Notes under the pieces: generated by a model
Databases searched by the model: none
What the model saw: the letters and a program-made list of their open reading frames with translations, nothing else
What the model was told of the DNA's origin: nothing
Position numbers and translations under genes: made by a program
Source of the DNA: an uncultured Clostridia bacterium
GTDB lineage: Bacteria; Bacillota; Clostridia; Christensenellales; Borkfalkiaceae
Direction of reading: 5' to 3'
Length of the DNA: 12,345 nt
Assembly: GCA_947632165.1 (NCBI GenBank)
Contig: CANROI010000024.1
Span: forward strand, 1 to 12,345
Part shown: positions 6,419 to 12,345 of the stretch, piece by piece
How positions within the stretch are numbered: position 1 is the stretch's first letter
How the letters are laid out: the number at the start of each line of letters is the position of its first letter

Positions 6419-7744
6419 ATGCCCACGCTGTCCTTTTACAGGCTCGTATTTATCCTCGAACTGTACGTCGCCGAATTTCTCTTCATTCTCCCGCTCAAAA
6501 AGAAGCGGCTCTTTTATCTGCGTTTTTTGCTCTGCTTTTTGGTGTCGGAAGGATCTACTTTCGCGCTCCCCCTCATCATCAATGAATTTTTCAATGCCTT
6601 CGCGTTTTTGATCTATTTCGCGCTCACCATTCCCTTGCTCAAATTTTGCTGCGACGAGCCGTGGGTGAGCATCGTCTTCTGCGCGGTGGCGGGCTATACG
6701 ACCCAGCATCTCTCGTACGGCATCGCCAACCTTGTCATCACGGCGGTGAGCGCGGGCACGAGTTCTATCCTCGGGATGTACGGCGGCGGCACCATCGACC
6801 TTGCGCATTTGGGCAAGGACACCCTCTTCATGGTGCTCCTTTATCTTCTCAGCTACTTTTGTTGCTATGTGTTCGCGTACGGCATATTCGGACGCAGGCT
6901 CAACCACAGCGGAGCATTCAAAATCCGCAGCCTCCAACTTTTCACCATCATTTCGTGCATGCTCGTCGTGGACATCTTCATCAACGCGATGGTGACCTAC
7001 CTCAAAGTGAACGCCGAGCTCATCCCTCTGTGCGTTACCACCCTCTATGAGAGCATCTGTTGCATCTTCCTGTTGTATGTGCAGTTCGGCTTGGTGGAAC
7101 GCGGCGTCCTCGAACGGGAATTCGACCTCTCGCAGTATCTTCTCCGTGAAAAGGAGCGGCAATACGCCCTCTCGCAGGAGAGCATCGACCTCATCAACCT
7201 CAAATGCCACGACCTCAAACACCAGCTCCGCGAAAACGGCGACCGCCTGACCGCGGGTACGGCGGAGGAGATCGAGCACGCGCTCGCCATTTACGACGCG
7301 ACCGTGCGCACCGAGAACGAGACTCTCGACATCATCCTCACCGAAAAGAGTCTCAAATGCGCAGAGGAGCACATCCTCATGACCTGCATGGCGGACGGGC
7401 ACGCCATCGACTTTATGGACGACCGCGATATCTACGCGCTCTTCGGCAACGCCCTCGACAACTCGATCGAGGCGGTGGAAAAACTCTCCGAGGGACCGCG
7501 TACGATCAAGGTCTCGGTGCGGCGGGTGGGGAACATGGTCACCGTGAGCGTGCGCAACCCCTTCGCGGGTAAGCTCAAACTCGGGTTGGACGGGCTGCCG
7601 CGCACGAGCAAGGCGACGGACGGCTTCCACTCCTTCGGCATGCGGTCTATCCGTGAGATCGCCGAACGATACGGCGGAACGATGACGTTCCGCGCCGAGG
7701 GCGGGCTGTTCGCCCTGAACGTTCTCCTCAAATCAAACCAATAA
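6419..7744 (+). CDS. GHKL-family sensor histidine kinase (module 2)
   Basis: A 441-residue membrane kinase paired with the regulator just upstream. The first 220 or so residues carry about six hydrophobic segments. A coiled linker (REKERQYALSQESIDL) leads to the H-box NLKCHDLKHQL with phosphoacceptor His264. The ATP-binding domain has the N-box ALFGNALDNSIEAV (Asn344) and the G-box FHSFGMRSIREIAERYGG near residue 402. It shares layout and motifs with the module 1 kinase (NIKYHDLKRRL, SLFGNALENAVEAV, GYHGFGIKSIKLI), but the membrane parts differ more, so the two probably sense different signals. The start follows the regulator stop by five bases. The nearest Shine-Dalgarno-like run, GGGAG at 6401-6405, lies rather far upstream, so coupled translation is likely. 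Confidence 0.9.
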   Translation: MPTLSFYRLVFILELYVAEFLFILPLKKKRLFYLRFLLCFLVSEGSTFALPLIINEFFNAFAFLIYFALTIPLLKFCCDEPWVSIVFCAVAGYTTQHLSYGIANLVITAVSAGTSSILGMYGGGTIDLAHLGKDTLFMVLLYLLSYFCCYVFAYGIFGRRLNHSGAFKIRSLQLFTIISCMLVVDIFINAMVTYLKVNAELIPLCVTTLYESICCIFLLYVQFGLVERGVLEREFDLSQYLLREKERQYALSQESIDLINLKCHDLKHQLRENGDRLTAGTAEEIEHALAIYDATVRTENETLDIILTEKSLKCAEEHILMTCMADGHAIDFMDDRDIYALFGNALDNSIEAVEKLSEGPRTIKVSVRRVGNMVTVSVRNPFAGKLKLGLDGLPRTSKATDGFHSFGMRSIREIAERYGGTMTFRAEGGLFALNVLLKSNQ

Positions 7745-7784
7745 GAAAACGCTCCCGCCAAGGGGTAGCTTCGATAGGGAATTT

Positions 7785-7814
7785 GAGCGACGAAGAAATT
7801 CGTTGCTCTTTTTT
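7785..7814 (+). terminator. Rho-independent terminator after the second kinase
   Basis: A 10-bp stem with one G-T pair (7785-7794 GAGCGACGAA with 7799-7808 TTCGTTGCTC) closes a GAAA loop, followed by six T at 7809-7814. It ends the regulator-kinase transcript in the same relative place as the terminator after the first kinase. Confidence 0.88.
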
Positions 7815-7823
7815 GTAAAAAAG

Positions 7824-7857
7824 TTGGCAGTTAAGCCCGAAAATCCTGCGGTATAAT
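7824..7857 (+). promoter_or_regulatory. Candidate promoter of the inserted cassette
   Basis: TATAAT at 7852-7857 is a perfect -10. The only good -35-like sequence, TTGGCA at 7824-7829, is 22 bp away, which is too far for a normal promoter; sequences at the ideal distance are weak. It suggests the cassette genes are expressed from their own start. Confidence 0.45.
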
Positions 7858-7939
7858 AGAATTGAGATGAGTGGCGGCATCTCGAATTCTGTCAAAGGAG
7901 AAGAACATTAGGGGAAATGAATTTGTTGAATCTAATTAA

Positions 7940-8461
7940 AATGATTTCTTCAATCAATATCAGGAAATCCTGACAAGCGATTGGATCGAATGGCAAGATG
8001 AGGGAATCGCGGTAGCGCATTGTGCAATCTGTCAAGTGCTGAATGGTTGTTGGTTTCGTGACGACAACAAGCCTCAAATGCCGCAACATCCGAATTGTCA
8101 TTGCAAGAGATTGTTTATCGAAGCTCCCGTTCCGAACGAAACAGGCAGGGCGACTTGCGATATCCGCAAATTTACGGAATATTTGTTTTCGGATAAGTAC
8201 TCCTGGAATGGAAAACGTGAGATGTTTTGGAAACTCGGATTTGATATCGGCGACTCTGCGGTCATGCAATCGGAATTTGAAAAGCAAGCTGCCGAGAGAT
8301 ATTGCAGTGGAGAATATAAATTGGGGCTTCTCAATGAGAAAGGGCAACGGATCAATATTGAGATCTCTTTGACAAAAAACGGAAAAAAGATTAAACTTAT
8401 CACAGGATGGATGGTTCGCCCAAAGGGGCTCATAACCTGTAATACACCGCTTGGAGGTTGA
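7940..8461 (+). pseudogene. 3' part of a zinc-knuckle plus DUF6883-like protein, probable toxin tip, start lost
   Basis: The frame is open from 7940 to TGA 8459-8461 (173 codons), but an in-frame TAA (7937-7939) stands just upstream and there is no ATG, GTG or TTG before GTG at 8036. Protein similarity seems to begin earlier: SDWIEWQDEG, then HCAIC, then MPQHPNCHCKRL give a Cys2/His-Cys-X-Cys knuckle like that at the end of phage head-morphogenesis proteins. The GTG start would remove the first Cys pair. The rest (KFTEYLFSDKYSWNGKREMF to ITGWMVRPKGLITCNTP) resembles my recollection of DUF6883, found at the ends of phage-head-like and polymorphic-toxin proteins. A Shine-Dalgarno-like AAAGGAGAA (7894-7902) precedes an ATT in the same frame, but the TAA follows ten codons later. 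I read it as a 5'-truncated gene or displaced toxin tip. Expression from GTG or by an unusual start is possible. Base composition is clearly more AT-rich than in the neighbouring genes. Confidence 0.5.
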
Positions 8462-8462
8462 C

Positions 8463-8696
8463 ATGAAATATTTAGACTTGGTCGAGTTAGTTACAGAAAA
8501 AGAGGAATATGCAAAGCAAGGCGTCCACAAGGGAATGTTCGGAGCAATCATGTCAGAAGAAAAAATCGGAGACAAATGGCAAGTGATCTTCTCGGAGTTT
8601 TACACGGGAAAGGATATTGCAGATCTTCTCGTCAGGGAAGATGATTTGATTGTACATGATTTTGTCCCGTCAGAAAAGTATCCCCCAAAAAACTGA
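8463..8696 (+). CDS. Small protein, probable immunity partner of the toxin-like gene
   Basis: A 77-residue soluble, acidic protein starting MKYLDLVELVTEKEEYAKQG, with VHKGMFGAI, KWQVIFSEF and LLVREDDLIVHDF following. The pattern of short beta strands around KGM.G and W.V.F recalls small SH3-like DUF4926-type proteins that often sit behind toxins, but I cannot place it firmly. The start at 8463 is set by TGGAGG (8452-8457), five bases upstream, one base after the stop of the toxin-like frame, so the pair was translated together. It is intact although its partner lacks a clear start, as expected if immunity is kept after toxin decay. It is strongly AT-rich: 20 of 60 bases are G or C in 8461-8520, against 40 of 60 in 4801-4860 within the GH3 gene. 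Confidence 0.6.
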   Translation: MKYLDLVELVTEKEEYAKQGVHKGMFGAIMSEEKIGDKWQVIFSEFYTGKDIADLLVREDDLIVHDFVPSEKYPPKN

Positions 8697-8812
8697 AGGT
8701 TGATAAAAGGCGTAAGCGAACAGTCATCGTAAATCGAAATGATTTCATATCCATATCTCACTAGGCTACAAAAGGTAGCCCGCGAGTTCGCAACAGCGCA
8801 AAACAAAACAGT
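8697..8812 (+). other. Intergenic stretch after the cassette with a small hairpin
   Basis: Part of a 333-base gene-free stretch (8697-9029). GGCTAC (8764-8769) pairs with GTAGCC (8775-8780) around AAAAG, with weaker pairing outside (CTC with GAG). No tRNA, coding frame or attachment site could be supported. The remainder of the gap holds the palindromic terminator, direct repeats and promoter listed separately. An open frame running through from 8739 into the next gene crosses the terminator and operator and is not a real gene start. Confidence 0.4.
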
Positions 8813-8840
8813 AAAAAGGAGTAGCGCGCTACTCCTTTTT
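8813..8840. terminator. Perfectly palindromic bidirectional terminator
   Basis: Bases 8813-8826 (AAAAAGGAGTAGCG) are the exact reverse complement of 8827-8840. As RNA this gives a 12-bp stem with a GCGC loop, A-run on one side and T-run on the other, so it can stop transcription from either direction. It closes the AT-rich cassette and shields the following operator and promoter from read-through. Confidence 0.88.
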
Positions 8841-8913
8841 CCATATCAAATTTTCGGATTCCCTATGGAACACACCCGAATAGGTCGGGAGCGTTTTTCT
8901 GCGCAAAATGACG

Positions 8914-8946
8914 GAATAGGACGAAAAAATGCACGTTTAGGACGAA
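8914..8946 (+). promoter_or_regulatory. Direct-repeat operator, probable LytTR-type binding site (module 2)
   Basis: GAATAGGACGAA (8914-8925) and GTTTAGGACGAA (8935-8946) share the exact 9-mer TAGGACGAA, 21 bp apart, leaving the 12-bp gap typical of LytTR half-sites. Together with the module 1 pair they fit GWWTA-N3-CRAA. CACGTTTAG (8932-8940) matches eight of nine positions of the LytTR box pattern; the upstream copy matches only six. It lies directly before the small-membrane-protein/GH3 operon, as in module 1. Binding by the regulator encoded at 5700-6413 is inferred. Confidence 0.6.
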
Positions 8947-8950
8947 CCGC

Positions 8951-8979
8951 TTGTAAAATTCGCCTTCTTTTGTTAAAAC
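8951..8979 (+). promoter_or_regulatory. Candidate activator-dependent promoter for the module 2 GH3 operon
   Basis: TG (8971-8972), one base, then TAAAAC (8974-8979) forms an extended -10. TTGTAA (8951-8956) lies 17 bp upstream as a four-of-six -35. The TG is 24 bp after the direct-repeat pair, against 23 bp in module 1. TAAAAT at 8954-8959 is an alternative -10 but has no fitting -35. Confidence 0.45.
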
Positions 8980-9029
8980 TATCTTGTCGGCAGGGCCCGG
9001 CCGAACTAAATGATATGAAGGAGGTATGT

Positions 9030-9284
9030 ATGAAAAAAGTGCCATGGGGGATATTGGCGGGCACCTGTATGATCGTTGCGTTCTTCGCGGTGGTCGGTAC
9101 GGTCGGCGCCTATATTGCCCTCAACGCGATCGCTTCGCTGACATCGGCGACCGCCACACTGTTCGATCAGTGGTATCAGGTCGTGCTGTTTGCGGTCGAC
9201 ATCGTGTCCGTAATCGGGCTCGCATTTTCGCTCACGATGTATGCGATCCATGCGAAATCCAAGAATAAGGGGGACAGCCAATGA
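9030..9284 (+). CDS. Small 2-TM membrane protein of unknown function (GH3 partner, module 2)
   Basis: An 84-residue protein with two hydrophobic segments, at about 7-36 and 50-70, and a basic tail (HAKSKNKGDSQ) that should lie in the cytoplasm. No family is recognised. The start at 9030 is chosen because AAGGAGG (9018-9024) lies five bases upstream; an in-frame ATG at 9015 precedes that site and is rejected. The stop overlaps the GH3 start as ATGA (9281-9284), which implies coupled translation. It occupies the position of the 137-residue 4-TM protein in module 1 but is shorter and has no obvious sequence likeness to it. A shared job beside the GH3 enzyme is inferred from position only. Confidence 0.82.
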   Translation: MKKVPWGILAGTCMIVAFFAVVGTVGAYIALNAIASLTSATATLFDQWYQVVLFAVDIVSVIGLAFSLTMYAIHAKSKNKGDSQ

Positions 9285-12200
9285 AACCGAACATCTTTAA
9301 GCGTTCCGTGTGGACGCTGCTCACCGTCTTTTTTACGCTCCTTCTGTCGGTCGTCCTCGTCGGGCGTATGTTGGTGGCGGATTCCGTGGACTGGATCGAT
9401 TCCTACTTCCATGCGGAGCGCACCAAGCTCGTGCAGGATGAGGACGGGACGGATCCCGCCGAATCCATCTACTACGCCGATGACTTCGCCAAGCGGGATG
9501 CGGCGGGCAACCTCATCCTCGAGAAGAGCGAGAACGGCGTGTACAACCAAGTCCTCGACCACGAGGCGATGCGCGCGTATTCGATGGATGTTGCAAAGCG
9601 CGTCGATGAGGAAGGCACCGTACTTCTTTGGAACAACAACGGTGCTCTTCCCCTTGCGGCGGGCGAGAGGAACGTCACGCTTTTCGGCATAAACTTCACC
9701 GATTGGCGCACGAGCGCGCAGGGCTCGGGCGGCGTTTCCATCGATCCGCCCGATGTTTACGGCGTCTTGAAGGAACATGGATTCGAGACGAACCCGAACA
9801 TGCAGACGCTCATGAAGCTCGCCCGCCCCGGATACGGTCCCTCCTTCCAGCAGAAATACGAAGGGTCTGTCGAGTACGACGAATACGGGATCCAATACAT
9901 CTGGAAAGTGGGGGAATGCCCGTGGGAAGTTCTCAACTCGACCGCGAAGGGCTCCGTCCGCAGCAACATCGGAAAGTACGGCGATGCGGCGCTCTTCCTC
10001 ATCACCCGCAACGGCTCGGAGGGCGGCGACGTCTTCCCTTACGACGACGAGAGCGAGGATGGCTCCTTCCTCTCCCTCACGAAGGCGGAGGTGAGCGTTC
10101 TGAAAGGGCTCGAAGAGCTCAAAAAAGACGGCGTAATCAAGAAGAGCATCCTCCTCATCAACTCGCCCACGCAGGTCTCCCTGCGCTATGCCCAGGGCAT
10201 CGATATCGACGCCTGCCTCTGGATCGGACTGGGCGGCAATCCCGCGGTCGACGCCGTAGCGGACATCCTCACGGGTGCCGCGTATCCTTCGGGCCGTCTT
10301 CCCGATACGTGGGCGATGGACAACTACGGCGCCCCCTCTATGGCGTGCGTGCGCGAACAGGGCACCTTTCTCCGCACCTTCAAAAACGCGGAAAATTTCA
10401 ACTTCGAGCCCTTTCAGAACGACGGCTCCTTCTTCAACAAGTACATCGTCTACCGTGAGGGCATTTACGTCGGCTACCGCTATTATGAGACGCGCTATGA
10501 AGACGCCGTGCTCGGACAGGGCAACGCATCGTCCGCCGCGGGCTCGACCGTAGACGGCGGCTGGTCGTATGAACAGGAGGTCGCCTATCCATTCGGCTAC
10601 GGGCTCGGCTATACCACGTTTGAGCATTCGAACTACAAGGTGGACAAGGAGGGCAGCGAATACCGCGTGACGATGACGATCAAGAACACGGGCTCGCGCC
10701 CCGGGAAAGACGTCATGCAGGTGTATGTGCAAAAGCCATACACCGAGTACGACAGGGCAAACAAGGTGGAGAAGGCGTCGGTGGAGCTCGTCGGCTTCCA
10801 AAAGACGCGCGAACTTGCCGCGGGCGAGAGCCAAACGCTCACCCTCACCGTCTCTGAGTACGAATTTAAGACGTACGACGCCTACGGGAAGGGCACGTAT
10901 ATCCTCGAAAAGGGCGACTACTACCTCGCCGCGGGGACAGACGCGCACGACGCCGTGAACAACATTCTCGCCGCAAAGGGCAAGACGGCGCTCGGGGATG
11001 CGGCGTTCGCCCACAAGGTGAACTACGCCAAGGATGAAGATACCTATGCGACCTCTCCCTACACGGGCACGGCAATCACCAACCGCTTGGACGACGTGGA
11101 TTTCAACCGCTACCCGGGCAATGGCGGGCAGAGCGTGACCTATCTTTCGCGCAGCGATTGGGAGGCGACTTATCCCACCGAGCCGCTCGACCTTGCGGCG
11201 ACCGCACAGATCGCGGCCGATACCGCCCTCGAAGTTTCCGTCCCCGAAAGCAGCGGCGAACTTCCCCTTTACGACACCGTGACGAGCGAATACGGAAAAC
11301 TCAGCCTCGTGCAGCTTTACGGTACGGAGTACGACGATCCGCTTTGGGAGGACCTTCTCAACCAGCTAAGCTGGGAAGACAGCGTATTGCTCATGTCGCG
11401 CTCCACCTATCGGCTCTATGCCGCGCCGACCGTCTCCTCCCCCGGGATCACCGCGATGGACGGACCGTGCGGCTGCGCCCGAGGCGATGTCATTGAGGGT
11501 CTCACGACCCGCATGGCATTTCCGAGCGCGCCCACCGTGGCGGCGACCTTCAACCGCGATCTTCTCGAAGAACTCGGGAAAGCGATGGCGGGCGAATTCA
11601 AGCACGCGGGGAATGTGGGCGTGTACGGGGTCGGCATCGATATCCACCGCAGCGCATTCGGCGGCAGGAATTGGGAATACTACTCAGAAGACGGCTTTCT
11701 CTCGGGCGAGCTCAATACGACGATCAGCAAGTCGCTCACCGACCGCGGCATGGTACTGTTCACCAAGCACTTCGTCCTCAACGATCAGGAGTGCGCCCGC
11801 GCCGGCATCCAAATTTGGTGCAACGAGCAGGCGACCCGCGAAATCTATCTCAAGGCCTTTGAAAAGGGCGCTGCGACGGGGATCACCAACGGAATCATGA
11901 CGTCTTACAACCGCACCGGCGCGAAATGGGTCGGGCTGTGCGACGGTTTGATCAACAAGATCGTCCGCGGCGAATGGGGATATAACGGGATCCTCGAAAC
12001 CGACTCCGCAAGCGGACGCCACATGGGCATAGGGAGCAATACCATCTATGCCGCCTCCGTATGCATGGGGCAGGGCAATTGGATGGGCAACATGGGAAGC
12101 GATTCCCTCGACGCGTGGAAGAACAACGCGACCGTCGCAAACGCCCTGCGCGAAGCCGCGCACAGGACGCTCTATACGACCCTCTACTCCGCCGGAATGA

Positions 12201-12345
12201 ACGGCATCACGGCAAATACCCGCGTTGTCAACGTGATTCCCGCATGGGAAATGACGATCATCGTGATCGAAGTTCTATCGGGCGTCTTCGCCGCAGGTTG
12301 CCTTACGATGACGATCCTCTCGTGGGTCTTTGCAAAAAAGAAAGA
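9281..12345 (+). CDS. Membrane-anchored GH3 glycoside hydrolase, reversed domain order (module 2, 3' end outside window)
   Basis: The frame stays open from ATG 9281 to the window edge (1021 full codons), so the stop lies beyond. GGGGG within 9267-9273 gives the ribosome binding site, and the start overlaps the upstream stop. Residues 10-31 form a signal anchor. The sandwich domain follows: EGTVLLWNNNGALPL at 111, acid/base Glu247 in RNGSEGGD, PSGRLPDTW at 336-344, YPFGYGLGYTTF near 438. A fibronectin-III-like domain lies at about 457-560. The barrel domain (about 688-975) has the substrate-site Asp727 in DGPCG, GGRNWEYYSED, KHFVLNDQE with Lys829-His830, and nucleophile Asp908 in GILETDSAS. 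A C-terminal membrane segment starts near residue 987 and is followed by KKK. It keeps the classical GH3 substrate motifs better than its module 1 paralogue, so beta-glucosidase-like activity is plausible; the true sugar cannot be read from sequence. Confidence 0.9.
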   Translation, partial: MKPNIFKRSVWTLLTVFFTLLLSVVLVGRMLVADSVDWIDSYFHAERTKLVQDEDGTDPAESIYYADDFAKRDAAGNLILEKSENGVYNQVLDHEAMRAYSMDVAKRVDEEGTVLLWNNNGALPLAAGERNVTLFGINFTDWRTSAQGSGGVSIDPPDVYGVLKEHGFETNPNMQTLMKLARPGYGPSFQQKYEGSVEYDEYGIQYIWKVGECPWEVLNSTAKGSVRSNIGKYGDAALFLITRNGSEGGDVFPYDDESEDGSFLSLTKAEVSVLKGLEELKKDGVIKKSILLINSPTQVSLRYAQGIDIDACLWIGLGGNPAVDAVADILTGAAYPSGRLPDTWAMDNYGAPSMACVREQGTFLRTFKNAENFNFEPFQNDGSFFNKYIVYREGIYVGYRYYETRYEDAVLGQGNASSAAGSTVDGGWSYEQEVAYPFGYGLGYTTFEHSNYKVDKEGSEYRVTMTIKNTGSRPGKDVMQVYVQKPYTEYDRANKVEKASVELVGFQKTRELAAGESQTLTLTVSEYEFKTYDAYGKGTYILEKGDYYLAAGTDAHDAVNNILAAKGKTALGDAAFAHKVNYAKDEDTYATSPYTGTAITNRLDDVDFNRYPGNGGQSVTYLSRSDWEATYPTEPLDLAATAQIAADTALEVSVPESSGELPLYDTVTSEYGKLSLVQLYGTEYDDPLWEDLLNQLSWEDSVLLMSRSTYRLYAAPTVSSPGITAMDGPCGCARGDVIEGLTTRMAFPSAPTVAATFNRDLLEELGKAMAGEFKHAGNVGVYGVGIDIHRSAFGGRNWEYYSEDGFLSGELNTTISKSLTDRGMVLFTKHFVLNDQECARAGIQIWCNEQATREIYLKAFEKGAATGITNGIMTSYNRTGAKWVGLCDGLINKIVRGEWGYNGILETDSASGRHMGIGSNTIYAASVCMGQGNWMGNMGSDSLDAWKNNATVANALREAAHRTLYTTLYSAGMNGITANTRVVNVIPAWEMTIIVIEVLSGVFAAGCLTMTILSWVFAKKK

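Noticed and set aside
7819..7836. AAAGTTGGC and GCAGTTAAG near the cassette promoter as LytTR boxes (each eight of nine matches).
   Set aside because: They are only 7 bp apart, not 20-22 bp, and have no partner at the right spacing, so chance is likely.
7892..8575. A 227-codon open frame on the - strand across the AT-rich cassette.
   Set aside because: The + strand has the zinc-knuckle/DUF6883-like protein and a coupled gene with a good ribosome binding site. The - strand frame would end inside or across these signals and shows no motif.
8761..8812. Hairpin with GAGTTCGC downstream considered as a tRNA or attachment-site remnant.
   Set aside because: No acceptor, anticodon or T arm can be completed, and no duplicate of the sequence was seen at the other edge of the cassette.
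8739..9284. A long in-frame extension of the module 2 small membrane protein back to 8739.
   Set aside because: It runs through a perfect terminator palindrome and the repeat operator. AAGGAGG five bases before 9030 gives a far better start.
9176..11014. A 612-codon open frame on the - strand opposite the second GH3 gene (also 103-1557, 2079-3794 and 4275-5468 on the - strand).
   Set aside because: They are antisense to genes with clear family motifs, have repetitive charged composition, no ribosome binding sites and no recognisable domains. GC-rich third positions create such shadows.
1..12345. CRISPR array, insertion sequence or transposase.
   Set aside because: No regularly spaced multi-copy repeats, no transposase motifs and no terminal inverted repeats around the cassette could be found by eye.

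Overview
The window looks like chromosomal DNA from a fairly GC-rich member of the Bacillota, probably a gut-type clostridium. This rests on strong AGGAGG-type ribosome binding sites, LytTR/GHKL two-component pairs, short rho-independent terminators with T-runs, and large membrane-anchored GH3 glycoside hydrolases. The genus cannot be named from the sequence alone. Every gene I support is on the + strand.

The main structure is one gene module present twice in tandem. Module 1 (1-5450) has the tail of a LytTR response regulator, a GHKL sensor histidine kinase (169-1452), a terminator, a pair of 12-bp direct repeats 20 bp apart (1604-1635), a 4-TM small membrane protein (1709-2122), and a 1092-residue GH3 enzyme with membrane segments at both ends (2124-5402), followed by a strong terminator. 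Module 2 (5637-12345) has a promoter and a complete LytTR regulator (5700-6413), a second GHKL kinase (6419-7744), a terminator, a foreign-looking cassette (about 7815-8840), a second pair of 12-bp direct repeats 21 bp apart (8914-8946), a 2-TM small membrane protein (9030-9284), and a second GH3 enzyme (9281 to beyond the window end).

Both direct-repeat pairs can be written as GWWTA-N3-CRAA. Both lie 23-24 bp upstream of an extended -10 that begins TGTTA. One half-site in module 1 fits the published LytTR box pattern at every position. The simplest reading is that each kinase/regulator pair senses something at the cell surface, perhaps a sugar or glycoside, and switches on its own small-membrane-protein/GH3 operon through these repeats. 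This regulatory link is inferred, not shown.

Both GH3 proteins have the reversed domain order: the alpha/beta sandwich domain with the acid/base Glu comes first, then a fibronectin-III-like domain, then the barrel domain with the nucleophile Asp. Both keep the catalytic pair. The first enzyme has lost several conserved substrate-site residues that the second keeps, so the two probably act on different substrates.

The AT-richer cassette inside module 2 carries the 3' part of a gene whose product has a zinc-knuckle plus DUF6883-like region, as seen in phage head-protein or polymorphic-toxin tips. It lacks a usable start. An intact small gene, a probable immunity protein, follows one base later. 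The cassette has its own TATAAT promoter and ends near a perfectly palindromic terminator.
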